A program made the translations under genes and the position numbers. From CAXSDR01 sp964236445 (GTDB taxonomy: Bacteria; Actinomycetota; Actinomycetes; Motilibacterales; Motilibacteraceae): 28,614 bases of DNA. Positions 7,339-14,572 of this stretch are shown here, piece by piece (the stretch's first letter is position 1; each line of letters opens with the position of its first letter). The stretch spans positions 1 through 28,614 of the forward strand of contig CAXSDR010000042.1 of NCBI GenBank assembly GCA_964236445.1, read 5' to 3'. Below the pieces are notes generated by a model that was not told the DNA's origin, searched no databases, and saw only the letters and a program-made list of their open reading frames with translations.

Positions 7339-7412
7339 CGCGAGTGCCCGCAAGGACAGCTCGAGGTTGAGGTTGCAGTACGCGAGTGCCCATTAAGGAC
7401 AACCCGAGGTTG
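7339..7412. repeat. Imperfect 31/32-base direct repeat (iteron-like)
   Basis: Copy 1 at 7339-7369 and copy 2 at 7381-7412 share CGCGAGTGCCC, AAGGACA and CGAGGTTG in the same order, with one single-base length difference between them; starts are 42 bases apart, about four helical turns. They lie 80-150 bases before the replication gene, where iterons or regulator sites are expected. Confidence 0.55.
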
Positions 7413-7460
7413 CTCACCCATGATACGACGCTTTAGCGCTCTAACAACTGGCTACAGCAT

Positions 7461-7480
7461 GTCGCGCGTCGTGTCGCGCG
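7461..7480 (+). repeat. GTCGCGCG double repeat just before the replication gene (copy 1)
   Basis: GTCGCGCGTCGTGTCGCGCG is two GTCGCGCG octamers 12 bases apart. The same 20-mer, with only bases 11-12 changed, occurs at 22915-22934 upstream of the coupling-protein genes. It ends 10 bases before the GTG at 7491, covering where a ribosome site would be. Confidence 0.5.
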
Positions 7481-7490
7481 TGGGCCGCTC

Positions 7491-9773
7491 GTGACTGTCA
7501 CCGCTGTGACGGTGGGCGACCTCGAGCTGATTGAGGCTGTCTCGCTCGCGCCTGAGCGCAACGTCGACCTGCTGTGGGACGTGTTCGCTCCGGTGCTCGC
7601 AGGCCGACCGCTGGTGCGGGTGTCGCGCGACGGTGGGCTGACGTACCCGCGGAGCTCGCAGCGCCGGCTAGGTAGCCGGCCCACGGCGCCGGCGGCGGTG
7701 CCGCTGTTTGACGCGGCCGCGGCCTCTGGTCGGGTGCTTCTCGCTGACCTGGACGTCTCACGGGGCGGCTTGGAGCAGGTACGACGCGACTGCGAACGCC
7801 TCGAGGGGCTGCTCTCGTGGTGCGGTGGACGCGGGATCGTCGACGAGTCACCCGCCGGCGGCCGCCATGTCTACGTCCTGTGGGAAGACCCGATCCCGTT
7901 CGAGGACCTCCTCGAGGTGGCACGCGCGCTCGCGACACAGCTGCCGAGCATGGACATCAAGCCGAACAGCAACCTGACCGACGGCGCCATCCGCCCCCCA
8001 GGCGCCACGCACAAGGCCGGCGGCGTGCAGACGCTGGTGACTCCGTACGCCCAGGCCCGGGCGGTGCTCTCGAGCCCCAACAGCGCGGAGGTGTGGAGCG
8101 ACCTCGTCGACTTGCTGGCCGAGGTGGCCACCGCCCAGCGCAGCACGCCCGTTGCGGCCGCGGCCGCCGGCGACGTCATCGACCCCGCGACGATCCCGGT
8201 AGGCACCAGACACGCCGCGGCCGCCGGCAGCCGAGTGCCGCAGCTGCGGCAGAAGCGCTCGCTGCCCGCCGACATGGACGCCCTGGCCCGCCTGGGAACT
8301 CATCCGAGCGACCCGACCCGGTATGCCACACCCTCCGACGCCCGCCAGGCCGTCTTGACGGCTGCAGCGACCCGTGGGTGGGCCTACGAAGACGTCCGCG
8401 CCCACCTGCAGGACGGCACCTGGGCGGGTCTAGCGAGCTGCTACAGCCGCTACAGCGAGCGCGTACGCACCGAACGCGAGGCCTTCGACTGGCTCAAAGC
8501 CGTCCACTTCGCATCCCAGCTCGGCTATGCGCATAACTCAACCACTAGGGACAGTAACCACACGCCCCCTGCTGGCATGGACGAAACCGAGTTCGCCCTG
8601 GCCACCCTCGACAGCTACGCCTTCCTGCGCGCCTGGTGGTCCGCCTACGAAGCTGCCTGCCGCCTTCGCTACGCCGGCAAGGCAGGGCTGTCGTCCCGCC
8701 TCGCGCTGAGGGCCCTGCTGGACGCTGCACAGAAGCAAGGCACCCGCTGGGTCGAGTTCGGCTCCCGCAGCCTCTCGATCGCCGTCCCCGCAGCTGACAG
8801 CACGATCCGTGCCGCCCTGCAGCGCGTGCGAGAGGAACCAGACCCCCTGGTGATCCTGATTCGGGCCGGCCGCGGCGTCCGAGGTGACCTCTACGAGCTG
8901 CGCGTCCCCGACGCGCACCGAGAGACCGCACGGTGGCGCCCCTGGCAGTCAGGACGACTCGGCGGCATGCACCCGGTGTGGCGCGTCCTCGGGCCCATCC
9001 CCGGCATGGTCTACGAGCTTCTCGACCCCCAGCAGCCGACCAGCAGCCTCGACCTCGCCACCCGCCTCGGCTACGGCGTACGCGTCGTGCAGCAAGCACT
9101 CGCCGTGCTCACCGAGCACCAGCTGGCACGCGGCGGCCGCACCGGCTGGTGTCGTGGCGAGGGCGACCTCGACGTCCTCGCCGTCCACCTCGGCGCGATC
9201 GACCTCACCAACGCCCGCCGAGAGCGCTACCGAACCGAGCGCCGCGCCTGGTGGGCCGAGCTCGCCAAGCGTGCCGCCGAAGCCCAGGCCAGCGTCCTGA
9301 CCGTTCAAGACATCCTCGACGCTCCCCAGACACAACACGCTGCCCTCAGCGACAGAGCTCAGCCGCACCTGCCATGGCGCGACCACGCCCTCGACCAGGT
9401 CGACTGGTGGAATGACGTTCCCGAACCGCCAGCGACGCCCCCGATGGCCCTCGTTCTCGACCACCGTCCCGCCCCAGCGCCTCCACCTGACGAACCGGCC
9501 GCCGACGCCGACGGCTCCGACGCTGCGGCCGCCCGACTCGACGCCCTCGTCGACCGGATCCACGCCTACGAGCAACGAGCCCAGCGAACAGCCAACGCCT
9601 CAGGTGTCACTGGTGCTAACACTGCGATTTTCGAGCCCGCGGCGAGTGCCTCGGGCGTTCACGGTGTTAGCAACGGCCCGGGCGAACCTGCACGAGGCGG
9701 TGGGGCTCCGACCGAGGGTGCGCAGGACCTGGCTGCTGGTCGAGGCGATAACCGGGAGGATGAGCACCGATGA
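7491..9773 (+). CDS. Primase-polymerase (AEP)-like replication protein
   Basis: 760 aa from the GTG at 7491; no good Shine-Dalgarno is visible and GTGs a few codons later are possible. The N-terminal ~190 residues carry features of archaeo-eukaryotic primase/prim-pol domains: VLLADLDV with a DxD pair at 86-88, a GGRHVYVLW strand with the expected His at 123-131, and GAIRPPGATHKAGG at 165-178, equivalent to the hRxPGxxhxK signature. Two winged-helix-like segments follow (about 395-475, and 500-550 with SLDLATRLGYGVRVVQQAL). The C-terminal 130 residues are Pro/Ala-rich and probably disordered. No helicase Walker motifs are present, so a host helicase would be needed. It most likely primes or initiates plasmid replication. 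It overlaps the HNH gene by 4 bases. Confidence 0.72.
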   Translation: MTVTAVTVGDLELIEAVSLAPERNVDLLWDVFAPVLAGRPLVRVSRDGGLTYPRSSQRRLGSRPTAPAAVPLFDAAAASGRVLLADLDVSRGGLEQVRRDCERLEGLLSWCGGRGIVDESPAGGRHVYVLWEDPIPFEDLLEVARALATQLPSMDIKPNSNLTDGAIRPPGATHKAGGVQTLVTPYAQARAVLSSPNSAEVWSDLVDLLAEVATAQRSTPVAAAAAGDVIDPATIPVGTRHAAAAGSRVPQLRQKRSLPADMDALARLGTHPSDPTRYATPSDARQAVLTAAATRGWAYEDVRAHLQDGTWAGLASCYSRYSERVRTEREAFDWLKAVHFASQLGYAHNSTTRDSNHTPPAGMDETEFALATLDSYAFLRAWWSAYEAACRLRYAGKAGLSSRLALRALLDAAQKQGTRWVEFGSRSLSIAVPAADSTIRAALQRVREEPDPLVILIRAGRGVRGDLYELRVPDAHRETARWRPWQSGRLGGMHPVWRVLGPIPGMVYELLDPQQPTSSLDLATRLGYGVRVVQQALAVLTEHQLARGGRTGWCRGEGDLDVLAVHLGAIDLTNARRERYRTERRAWWAELAKRAAEAQASVLTVQDILDAPQTQHAALSDRAQPHLPWRDHALDQVDWWNDVPEPPATPPMALVLDHRPAPAPPPDEPAADADGSDAAAARLDALVDRIHAYEQRAQRTANASGVTGANTAIFEPAASASGVHGVSNGPGEPARGGGAPTEGAQDLAAGRGDNREDEHR
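9614..9672. repeat. 9-base inverted repeat inside the 3' end of the replication gene
   Basis: TGCTAACAC (9614-9622) and GTGTTAGCA (9664-9672) are perfect inverted copies 41 bases apart, with a lower-GC patch between (CTGCGATTTTCGAG) and a CCCG/CGGG pair inside. The coding sequence here is low-complexity, so the DNA may have been free to hold a regulatory site or a structured RNA before the HNH gene. No direct evidence of function. Confidence 0.35.
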
Positions 9774-10375
9774 CGACGCTGTTCGACGAGCTGCTCGTGG
9801 CGCCGATCCCAGAGCGGACGCAAGCACGACCAGGGCGCCGATCCCGCCCGCCGCAACGCCAACGCGTCGGCGTCGTCGACATGACGCCCTGGCTCGGCGA
9901 ACGCGACGTGCTCAAGCGTTTCGACGCCAAGATCGCCCGCTTGCCCGCCGGCTGCCACTACTGGCTCGGCGCGATCTCAAGCAACGGCTACGGGAAGTTC
10001 CAGCTCGGCTCGCGCAGCAACGGCACCGCAGTGATCATCAGCGCGCACCGCTTCGCCTACCTGCGTCACCACGGTCAGCTCCCCATCGGAGACCTGGTGC
10101 GCCACGCATGCGACGAGCCGAGCTGCGTCAACCCGGACAAGGGCCACATGATCGCCGGCACGGTCTCGGAGAACACCCTCGACTGGCTCGCCCGTTGCCA
10201 CGACCACGGCAACCCCCTCGGTGACCCCCGCGGCCCAGGCAAACGCGCTCGAGCGATCCGCGACGCGATCCTGGCCGCCCCCACCCTCGAGGACCAGCTG
10301 CGGGCCGCCGTCGCGGCCGCCACCTACACGATCGGGACGCAACTCGATCTCCTCGCCGTCACACCTCAGCCGTAA
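9770..10375 (+). CDS. HNH endonuclease (HNH_3-like)
   Basis: 201 aa from the ATG at 9770 with GGAGGA 9 bases upstream; the ATG overlaps the stop of the replication gene. After a basic, Pro-rich start (1-40), GCHYWLGAISSNGYGKF (61-77) and AHRFAYLRHHG (92-102) lead into the zinc/HNH core: RHACD (111-115), CVNP (119-122), H126 and GTVSEN (130-135). This is the arrangement of HNH_3 nucleases related to homing endonucleases. Compared with the common CVNPxHL spacing there are two extra residues before the last His (NPDKGHM). Intact motifs suggest an active nickase or double-strand endonuclease. Standing alone and coupled to the replication gene, it could be cargo, a homing nuclease or a nuclease used in replication or transfer. 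Confidence 0.8.
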   Translation: MTTLFDELLVAPIPERTQARPGRRSRPPQRQRVGVVDMTPWLGERDVLKRFDAKIARLPAGCHYWLGAISSNGYGKFQLGSRSNGTAVIISAHRFAYLRHHGQLPIGDLVRHACDEPSCVNPDKGHMIAGTVSENTLDWLARCHDHGNPLGDPRGPGKRARAIRDAILAAPTLEDQLRAAVAAATYTIGTQLDLLAVTPQP

Positions 10376-10448
10376 CGTCCTGAACAAGCAGATGCCCCGA
10401 CGGTGCACGAACACCGCCGGGGCCGAGACACAGAAGGAAAGGCCTCCT

Positions 10449-11513
10449 ATGTCACCGGCACAACGTACGACCAGCACCGCCCCCGCGGGCGAAGTCACCG
10501 CCGAGCGCTCAGATCCGCCCAGACGGACCCGGCTCGCGACCCTGCCCATGGCGCTCGCTCTGCTCGCGATCGCCAGCGTCTGGATCGCCGGGTGCTTCTG
10601 GAGCTTCCGCGAGCAGACAGCCTTCGCTGCCCACAAGGGCTTCACCGAGCCTCGGCTCCTGCCACTGATCCTCGACGGCCTGGCGATCGCCATGGCCGGC
10701 GTCGCCTACGCAGCCTCCCTCGACGGCCGCGCAGCTGTCCTGCCCCGCCTGGGCACTGCTCTGGCCGTCGCCGCCAGCGCAGCCAGCAATGGCACCTGGG
10801 CCTGGCAGCGATCCGACGGCGACGTCGCCACCATCGCGCTCGGCGCCGGCGTCCCGATCGTCGCCAACATCGCCTTCGAGGTCTTGCTGTCAGAAGTGCG
10901 GCGGCAGGTGATGCGCCGCCGCGGGCTCCCAGCGCCCATCCCGATCCCGACGCCGCGGCTCCTGCGTCTGGTCATGGCTCCCGTCATGACCCTTCGCGAG
11001 TGGCGCCAGCTCATCCTCGAGCTCACCGCTCTCACCCCCCAGGCCCGGCCCGGTGCCGCGGTGGCACCCGACGCCGCGCTGACCCTCGACGCCACGGCGG
11101 CCACGTCCGTGGCGGCCACCGTCTGGCATGAGCGAGAGAGTCCCGACGCCCACGAGGTGGTCCAGGACATCGAAGGCGACTCCTCGTGGACGGTGCCGGC
11201 GCCTGTGACGGGAGCAGGATCATCGCCGCTCGGTGTCCCGGCCGAACAAGAGCTCCGGACCGTCGAAGAGCCGGCGGCCAGCGCAAGCACTGCGGCGGCC
11301 CTGGTCGTACGCCCCCAGGTGCACATGCCCATCGAGTCACCTGCTGCAGCGCCGACCAAGGAGTCCATCGCCCGCGCCTACTACCTCGAGGAGCGGTCAG
11401 CCGGGCGTGAGCCCACCAACCGCAGCATCGCCGAAGCCGCGGCAGTGTCCGAGGGTCGAGTGCGCGCCTGGAAGCCGGGATGGCGACAGATGGAGCAGCC
11501 CGCAGTCGGGTGA
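10449..11513 (+). CDS. DUF2637 membrane protein (Spd-like plasmid transfer/spread protein)
   Basis: 354 aa from the ATG at 10449, with AAGGAAAGG about 6 bases upstream; the longer open frame from 10221 overlaps the HNH gene in another frame and is not used. Four hydrophobic segments (about 32-51, 70-90, 98-118 and 125-147), the DGLAIAMAG and NGTWAWQ stretches and a basic RRQVMRRR exit are typical of DUF2637 proteins, common on actinobacterial plasmids and often annotated with spdB. The C-terminal ~200 residues are Ala/Pro-rich and end in a small helix-turn-helix-like region (KESIARAYYLEERSAG ... RSIAEAAAVSEGRVRAW, about 310-345). It may aid plasmid spread within mycelium or membrane steps of transfer. 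Separated from the HNH gene by 73 bases. Confidence 0.8.
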   Translation: MSPAQRTTSTAPAGEVTAERSDPPRRTRLATLPMALALLAIASVWIAGCFWSFREQTAFAAHKGFTEPRLLPLILDGLAIAMAGVAYAASLDGRAAVLPRLGTALAVAASAASNGTWAWQRSDGDVATIALGAGVPIVANIAFEVLLSEVRRQVMRRRGLPAPIPIPTPRLLRLVMAPVMTLREWRQLILELTALTPQARPGAAVAPDAALTLDATAATSVAATVWHERESPDAHEVVQDIEGDSSWTVPAPVTGAGSSPLGVPAEQELRTVEEPAASASTAAALVVRPQVHMPIESPAAAPTKESIARAYYLEERSAGREPTNRSIAEAAAVSEGRVRAWKPGWRQMEQPAVG

Positions 11514-11528
11514 CCTTCACCGACTAGC

Positions 11529-11610
11529 CTGCGCGCGCACGCTGCGCGCCGAGCACCTGCGCGCGCACGCTGCGCGCCGAGCACCTGCGCGCGCACGCTG
11601 CGCGCCGAGC
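11529..11610. repeat. 28-bp GC-rich tandem repeat (at least 3 copies) entering an assembly gap
   Basis: Unit starts CTGCGCGCGCACGCTGCGCG and ends CCGAGCAC; copies begin at 11529, 11557 and 11585, identical as far as they go, and the third is cut at 11610 by the N-run. The flank after the gap (ACCTGCGCGC...) continues the repeat phase. Copy number is therefore unknown. Each unit can fold (GCGCGC arms around ACGCT). It lies between two operons, outside coding sequence. Beyond the gap, 11711-11863 shows no gene. Confidence 0.9.
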
Positions 11611-11710
11611 NNNNNNNNNNNNNNNNNNNNNNNNNNNNNNNNNNNNNNNNNNNNNNNNNNNNNNNNNNNNNNNNNNNNNNNNNNNNNNNNNNNNNNNNNN
11701 NNNNNNNNNN
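11611..11710. other. Assembly gap (100 N)
   Basis: A run of exactly 100 N, a conventional placeholder for a gap of unknown length, set in the tandem repeat. The repeat is the likely reason for assembly failure. Confidence 0.98.
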
Positions 11711-11863
11711 ACCTGCGCGCCGCCTTGCCCCGGTCCTGGCCCCGGCAAGTTGTGTCGGGATCGTGACGTTCCGTGGTCGCAGGGCGAGGTCTGGAGCGGG
11801 TGGTGGGGCTAGGGCAGCTCGCGAGGGTGCGGGCATCCGCCGCCGCCGCGCCCAGGAGCTCCC

Positions 11864-12655
11864 GTGCCCGTCACCTGTTCAGACCTCGCTTCTTCGATCG
11901 ACACCGCCTGGGTTCAGACCTCCCACCACGCCGAGCGCGAGCTCGCCCGCTGGGTCGTGGTCGAGCCGGAGCTCGCGCAGCTGAGCTCGTTGCACGCGTT
12001 GGTGAACGCCCGGCACAAGGACGAGCGCGCTCTCGGCGCTCTGATCCGTCTCGCGCAGGCCGGGGAAGCGCTCGCCGTGCAGGTGCTCACTCGCTGCATG
12101 ACTCCGTGGTTGCGCGGTGCGCGCGCTCGCCTGGCCTGGGCTGAGCGCGATGTCGAGGAGCTCGAGGCGCAGCTCGTGGCGGCGTTGCTCGAGGTGATCG
12201 CTCGCTACCCGATCGGTCGGCGCCCGCGCGGCGTGGTCACCGGTCTGCAGCTCGATGCTGAGCAGCGCGTGCGCCGCGCAGCTCAGCGCGGACTGGTGCC
12301 CGGGACGCGTGCTTGGGACGAGCAGGCTTCGTCGCTGGATCAGTTGCTCCTGCAGATGACTCTGCCGGCCCTGGACACGGAGCTCGGCGAGGCACCGTCG
12401 GCGCCGTGGGAGCGGACGCGGGAGCACCCGGCTGATGAGCTAGTGCGGATCCTCGCGGTCGCGCTGATGGACCAGGACAGCCCGATCAAGCTCGACGAGG
12501 CCCGATTGATCGCGCGGGCGCGTATCGCCGACGACTCCTATGAGCAGCTCGCCGACGAGCTCGGGATCAAAGCCGGGGCAGTGCAGCGACGCGTGAGCCG
12601 CGCCGAGCGCCGGCTCACGGTGTGGGCGACCCGCGAGCTGGCTGGTGCCGCATGA
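11864..12655 (+). CDS. Sigma-70-like factor / sigma-like DNA-binding protein
   Basis: 263 aa from the GTG at 11864 (GGAG 5 bases upstream). The N-terminal half (about 50-115, ALGALIRLAQAGEALAVQVLT ... DVEELEAQLVAALLEVIARYP) resembles sigma region 2 of distant ECF-like factors. The C-terminal part has a clear region-4-like HTH, SYEQLADELGIKAGAVQRRV (225-244) followed by SRAERRL. Sigma-like proteins of this sort are encoded on actinobacterial plasmids. It is the first gene of the T4SS operon, overlapping the next gene by 4 bases, so it may direct transcription of transfer genes; that is an inference. A structural wHTH regulator without sigma activity is the main alternative. Confidence 0.6.
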   Translation: MPVTCSDLASSIDTAWVQTSHHAERELARWVVVEPELAQLSSLHALVNARHKDERALGALIRLAQAGEALAVQVLTRCMTPWLRGARARLAWAERDVEELEAQLVAALLEVIARYPIGRRPRGVVTGLQLDAEQRVRRAAQRGLVPGTRAWDEQASSLDQLLLQMTLPALDTELGEAPSAPWERTREHPADELVRILAVALMDQDSPIKLDEARLIARARIADDSYEQLADELGIKAGAVQRRVSRAERRLTVWATRELAGAA

Positions 12656-13029
12656 GCTCCAACATTCCGGGTCGGTCGCTGTCTGACTGGCCGGCCGAGG
12701 TGCGCCTTATCGCTGTGACGGGTTGTCGCGGATCGAGGGAGAGCGCCGTGGATGAGGTGTCTGCGTACGCCGCGGTCGACGCGGTTGATGTCGTGCTGCC
12801 GCTGGCGAACGCGGCTGCTCGCGGCTTCGCTGACCTGACCCGGCTCGTCGACGGGCTGCGTGACGGGCCGGTGTTGGACCGGGCGCGCCTGCAGCGGCTG
12901 CGTGACTATCTCGACGCCCCGCAGCTGTGGGACGCCGTCGAGGCCTACACCGAGCTGATGCGTCTGGACCCGCGCTTGGTGGCGGCCGTCGCTCCGTTGG
13001 CTGTCGCTGCTGCTCGAGAGGCGTGCTGA
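12652..13029 (+). CDS. Small helical protein of unknown function in the T4SS operon
   Basis: 125 aa from the ATG at 12652, which overlaps the stop of the sigma-like gene (ATGA); an upstream in-frame GTG at 12622 is less likely. I do not recognise the family. The sequence is rich in Ala, Val, Leu and Arg, with long predicted helices (VDAVDVVLPLANAAARGFAD, RLRDYLDAPQLWDAVEAYTE, LVAAVAPLAVAAAREAC), no signal peptide and no convincing membrane span. It overlaps the TcpC-like gene by 1 base (TGATG), so it is tightly coupled to the transfer genes and is probably a cytoplasmic accessory. Confidence 0.65.
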   Translation: MSSNIPGRSLSDWPAEVRLIAVTGCRGSRESAVDEVSAYAAVDAVDVVLPLANAAARGFADLTRLVDGLRDGPVLDRARLQRLRDYLDAPQLWDAVEAYTELMRLDPRLVAAVAPLAVAAAREAC

Positions 13030-14249
13030 TGGGCGCGCTTCGAGGTCGGTTCCGCCGTGGCGGCGAGTCCGACCGCGAGCAGGGCGCGAGCGAGCAGCGG
13101 TTGTCGCCGATCACTCGCGCGGTTCTGATCACACGAGCCGCACGCGCCGCGGTCTGGGTGCTGCTGCTGCTGAGCCCGGTGTGCGCGGTGCTGGCGTGGG
13201 TCGGCGCCGGTTCTCATCAGCCGGCGGCCGCGGCCGTGGCCGCGCCGGCGGTGGCCACGGGACCGTCGCGGTTCGCAGAGATGTACGTCGCGGCGTGGCT
13301 GCGGGCCGGCAAGGGCACGGAGCGCTCTCTCGCGGCGTACTACCCGGGTCAGGTCGACCTCGAGGAAGTCAGCGCGGGCGGTCACTTCGCGACGTCGAGC
13401 GCGGCGTTGAGCGCTCACGAAGTCGAGCCGGGGCACTGGGAGATCCTCGTCGTGGCCGAGGTGGCCGCGAATCGCAAGGGCCAGCTGGTCGCTGACGGGC
13501 TTCGCTACTACAGCGTCGCGGTGGTGGCTCTGGGTGGGCCCGAGGCCGGCGGCTCGGGGCCGGCCGGCGCGTCCGCCGCCTGGGTCGCTGAGCGGCTGCC
13601 GGCATCCGTGGCGCCGCCGCCGTCGTTGAGCGCTCCGAGCTTGGCGTACTCCGACACCGCGATCCCCGCCGGGCCGCTGCGTGACTCCGTCGAAGGGTTC
13701 CTCAACGCGTACCTGACCGGGGGCAGCTTCGGTCGCTACCTCACGCCGGGGACCACGTTGGCGGCGTTCCCTGGAGCCCCGTACGTGTCGGTGACCGTCG
13801 CGGATCTCGCGGTCGGCTCACCGCTGCCAGCGGGCGAAGTCGCGACCTCTGCGGCGCCACCGGACGGGCAACGCGCAGGCGCCCTCGCAACGGTGACGGC
13901 AGTCGACCGCTACGGGCTGCGTCAGCAGCTGCAGTACCCGCTCGCCCTGACTGCACGGGCGGGCCGGTGGGAGATCACGTCGCTGAGCAGCACGTGGCTC
14001 AGCGCCCGGCCGGTGGGAGCGGCACCGCAGCCAACTGCCGACCCGGACCAAGGCGTTCCGCCCGGCGCAGCGAGCGGGGCCGGGCCGACCCCCGCCCAGT
14101 GGGATCTCGGCACCCCCACCACACCTGCGGCCGCGCCCACAACTGCGCAAGCGCCAGCACCCCGGGCGCCGGCATCCCTGCCGTCAGCGTCCAGCTCGAG
14201 TGCCCCACCTGATCTGGGCGGCAATTCCGCCGGCCCTGACAACCCGTAG
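13029..14249 (+). CDS. TcpC/VirB8-like conjugative transfer protein
   Basis: 406 aa from the ATG at 13029 (GAGAGG 7 bases upstream; start/stop overlap with the previous gene). A basic cytoplasmic N-terminus leads to one membrane segment (about 38-60, AAVWVLLLLSPVCAVLAWVG). Two extracytoplasmic NTF2-like repeats follow, about 78-170 (FAEMYVAAWLRAGKGTERSL ... HWEILVVAEV) and 215-335 (LRDSVEGFLNAYLTGGSFGR ... GRWEITSLSSTWL). This double fold is the hallmark of TcpC, the VirB8 equivalent that forms the membrane-proximal scaffold of Gram-positive T4SS. The last ~70 residues are Pro/Ala/Thr-rich. An AAGGAG ribosome site for the next gene follows within 5 bases of the stop. Confidence 0.82.
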   Translation: MGALRGRFRRGGESDREQGASEQRLSPITRAVLITRAARAAVWVLLLLSPVCAVLAWVGAGSHQPAAAAVAAPAVATGPSRFAEMYVAAWLRAGKGTERSLAAYYPGQVDLEEVSAGGHFATSSAALSAHEVEPGHWEILVVAEVAANRKGQLVADGLRYYSVAVVALGGPEAGGSGPAGASAAWVAERLPASVAPPPSLSAPSLAYSDTAIPAGPLRDSVEGFLNAYLTGGSFGRYLTPGTTLAAFPGAPYVSVTVADLAVGSPLPAGEVATSAAPPDGQRAGALATVTAVDRYGLRQQLQYPLALTARAGRWEITSLSSTWLSARPVGAAPQPTADPDQGVPPGAASGAGPTPAQWDLGTPTTPAAAPTTAQAPAPRAPASLPSASSSSAPPDLGGNSAGPDNP

Positions 14250-14260
14250 AAGGAGATCGC

Positions 14261-14563
14261 ATGTCCTCGTCGCCATCCATCCCCAACAACGCCGGCCTGA
14301 TCGACACCGGCACCAACCTGCTCACGAGCGTGGGCAACCTCGCCGTTCTGGCCGTGGCTGTGGTGATCGTGGTCGCTCTGCTCCTGGTCATCGTCATCAC
14401 GAAGATGTCCGCGAAGGCGGTCATCGTCACGCTGCTGGTCGGCGGCGTCGCTCTGTGGGCAGCTGCCGGCGGAGGCGTCGCCTTTGTCAGCCACCAGGTC
14501 AAGCAGCAGACGACCGACAGCTCCACCGGTGGCGGGGTCGCGGCCGACTTCAGCACCAAGTAG
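14261..14563 (+). CDS. Small two-TM T4SS protein (VirB2-like position)
   Basis: 100 aa with the best ribosome site in the operon (AAGGAG, 5 bases from ATG 14261). Two hydrophobic helices (about 27-47 and 53-77) are joined by a short charged turn (TKMSAK) and flanked by Ser/Gly-rich ends. Size, topology and a position between the TcpC-like and TcpE-like genes match small membrane proteins in Gram-positive conjugation operons that are compared with VirB2 pilins. No signal peptidase site is obvious. High expression, expected from the ribosome site, would fit a structural subunit. Functional assignment is tentative. Confidence 0.6.
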   Translation: MSSSPSIPNNAGLIDTGTNLLTSVGNLAVLAVAVVIVVALLLVIVITKMSAKAVIVTLLVGGVALWAAAGGGVAFVSHQVKQQTTDSSTGGGVAADFSTK

Positions 14564-14572
14564 CCGCGTTTC

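Noticed and set aside
10221..10448. Longer start for the DUF2637 gene
   Set aside because: It overlaps the HNH gene in another frame and lacks a ribosome site; ATG 10449 has AAGGAAAGG.
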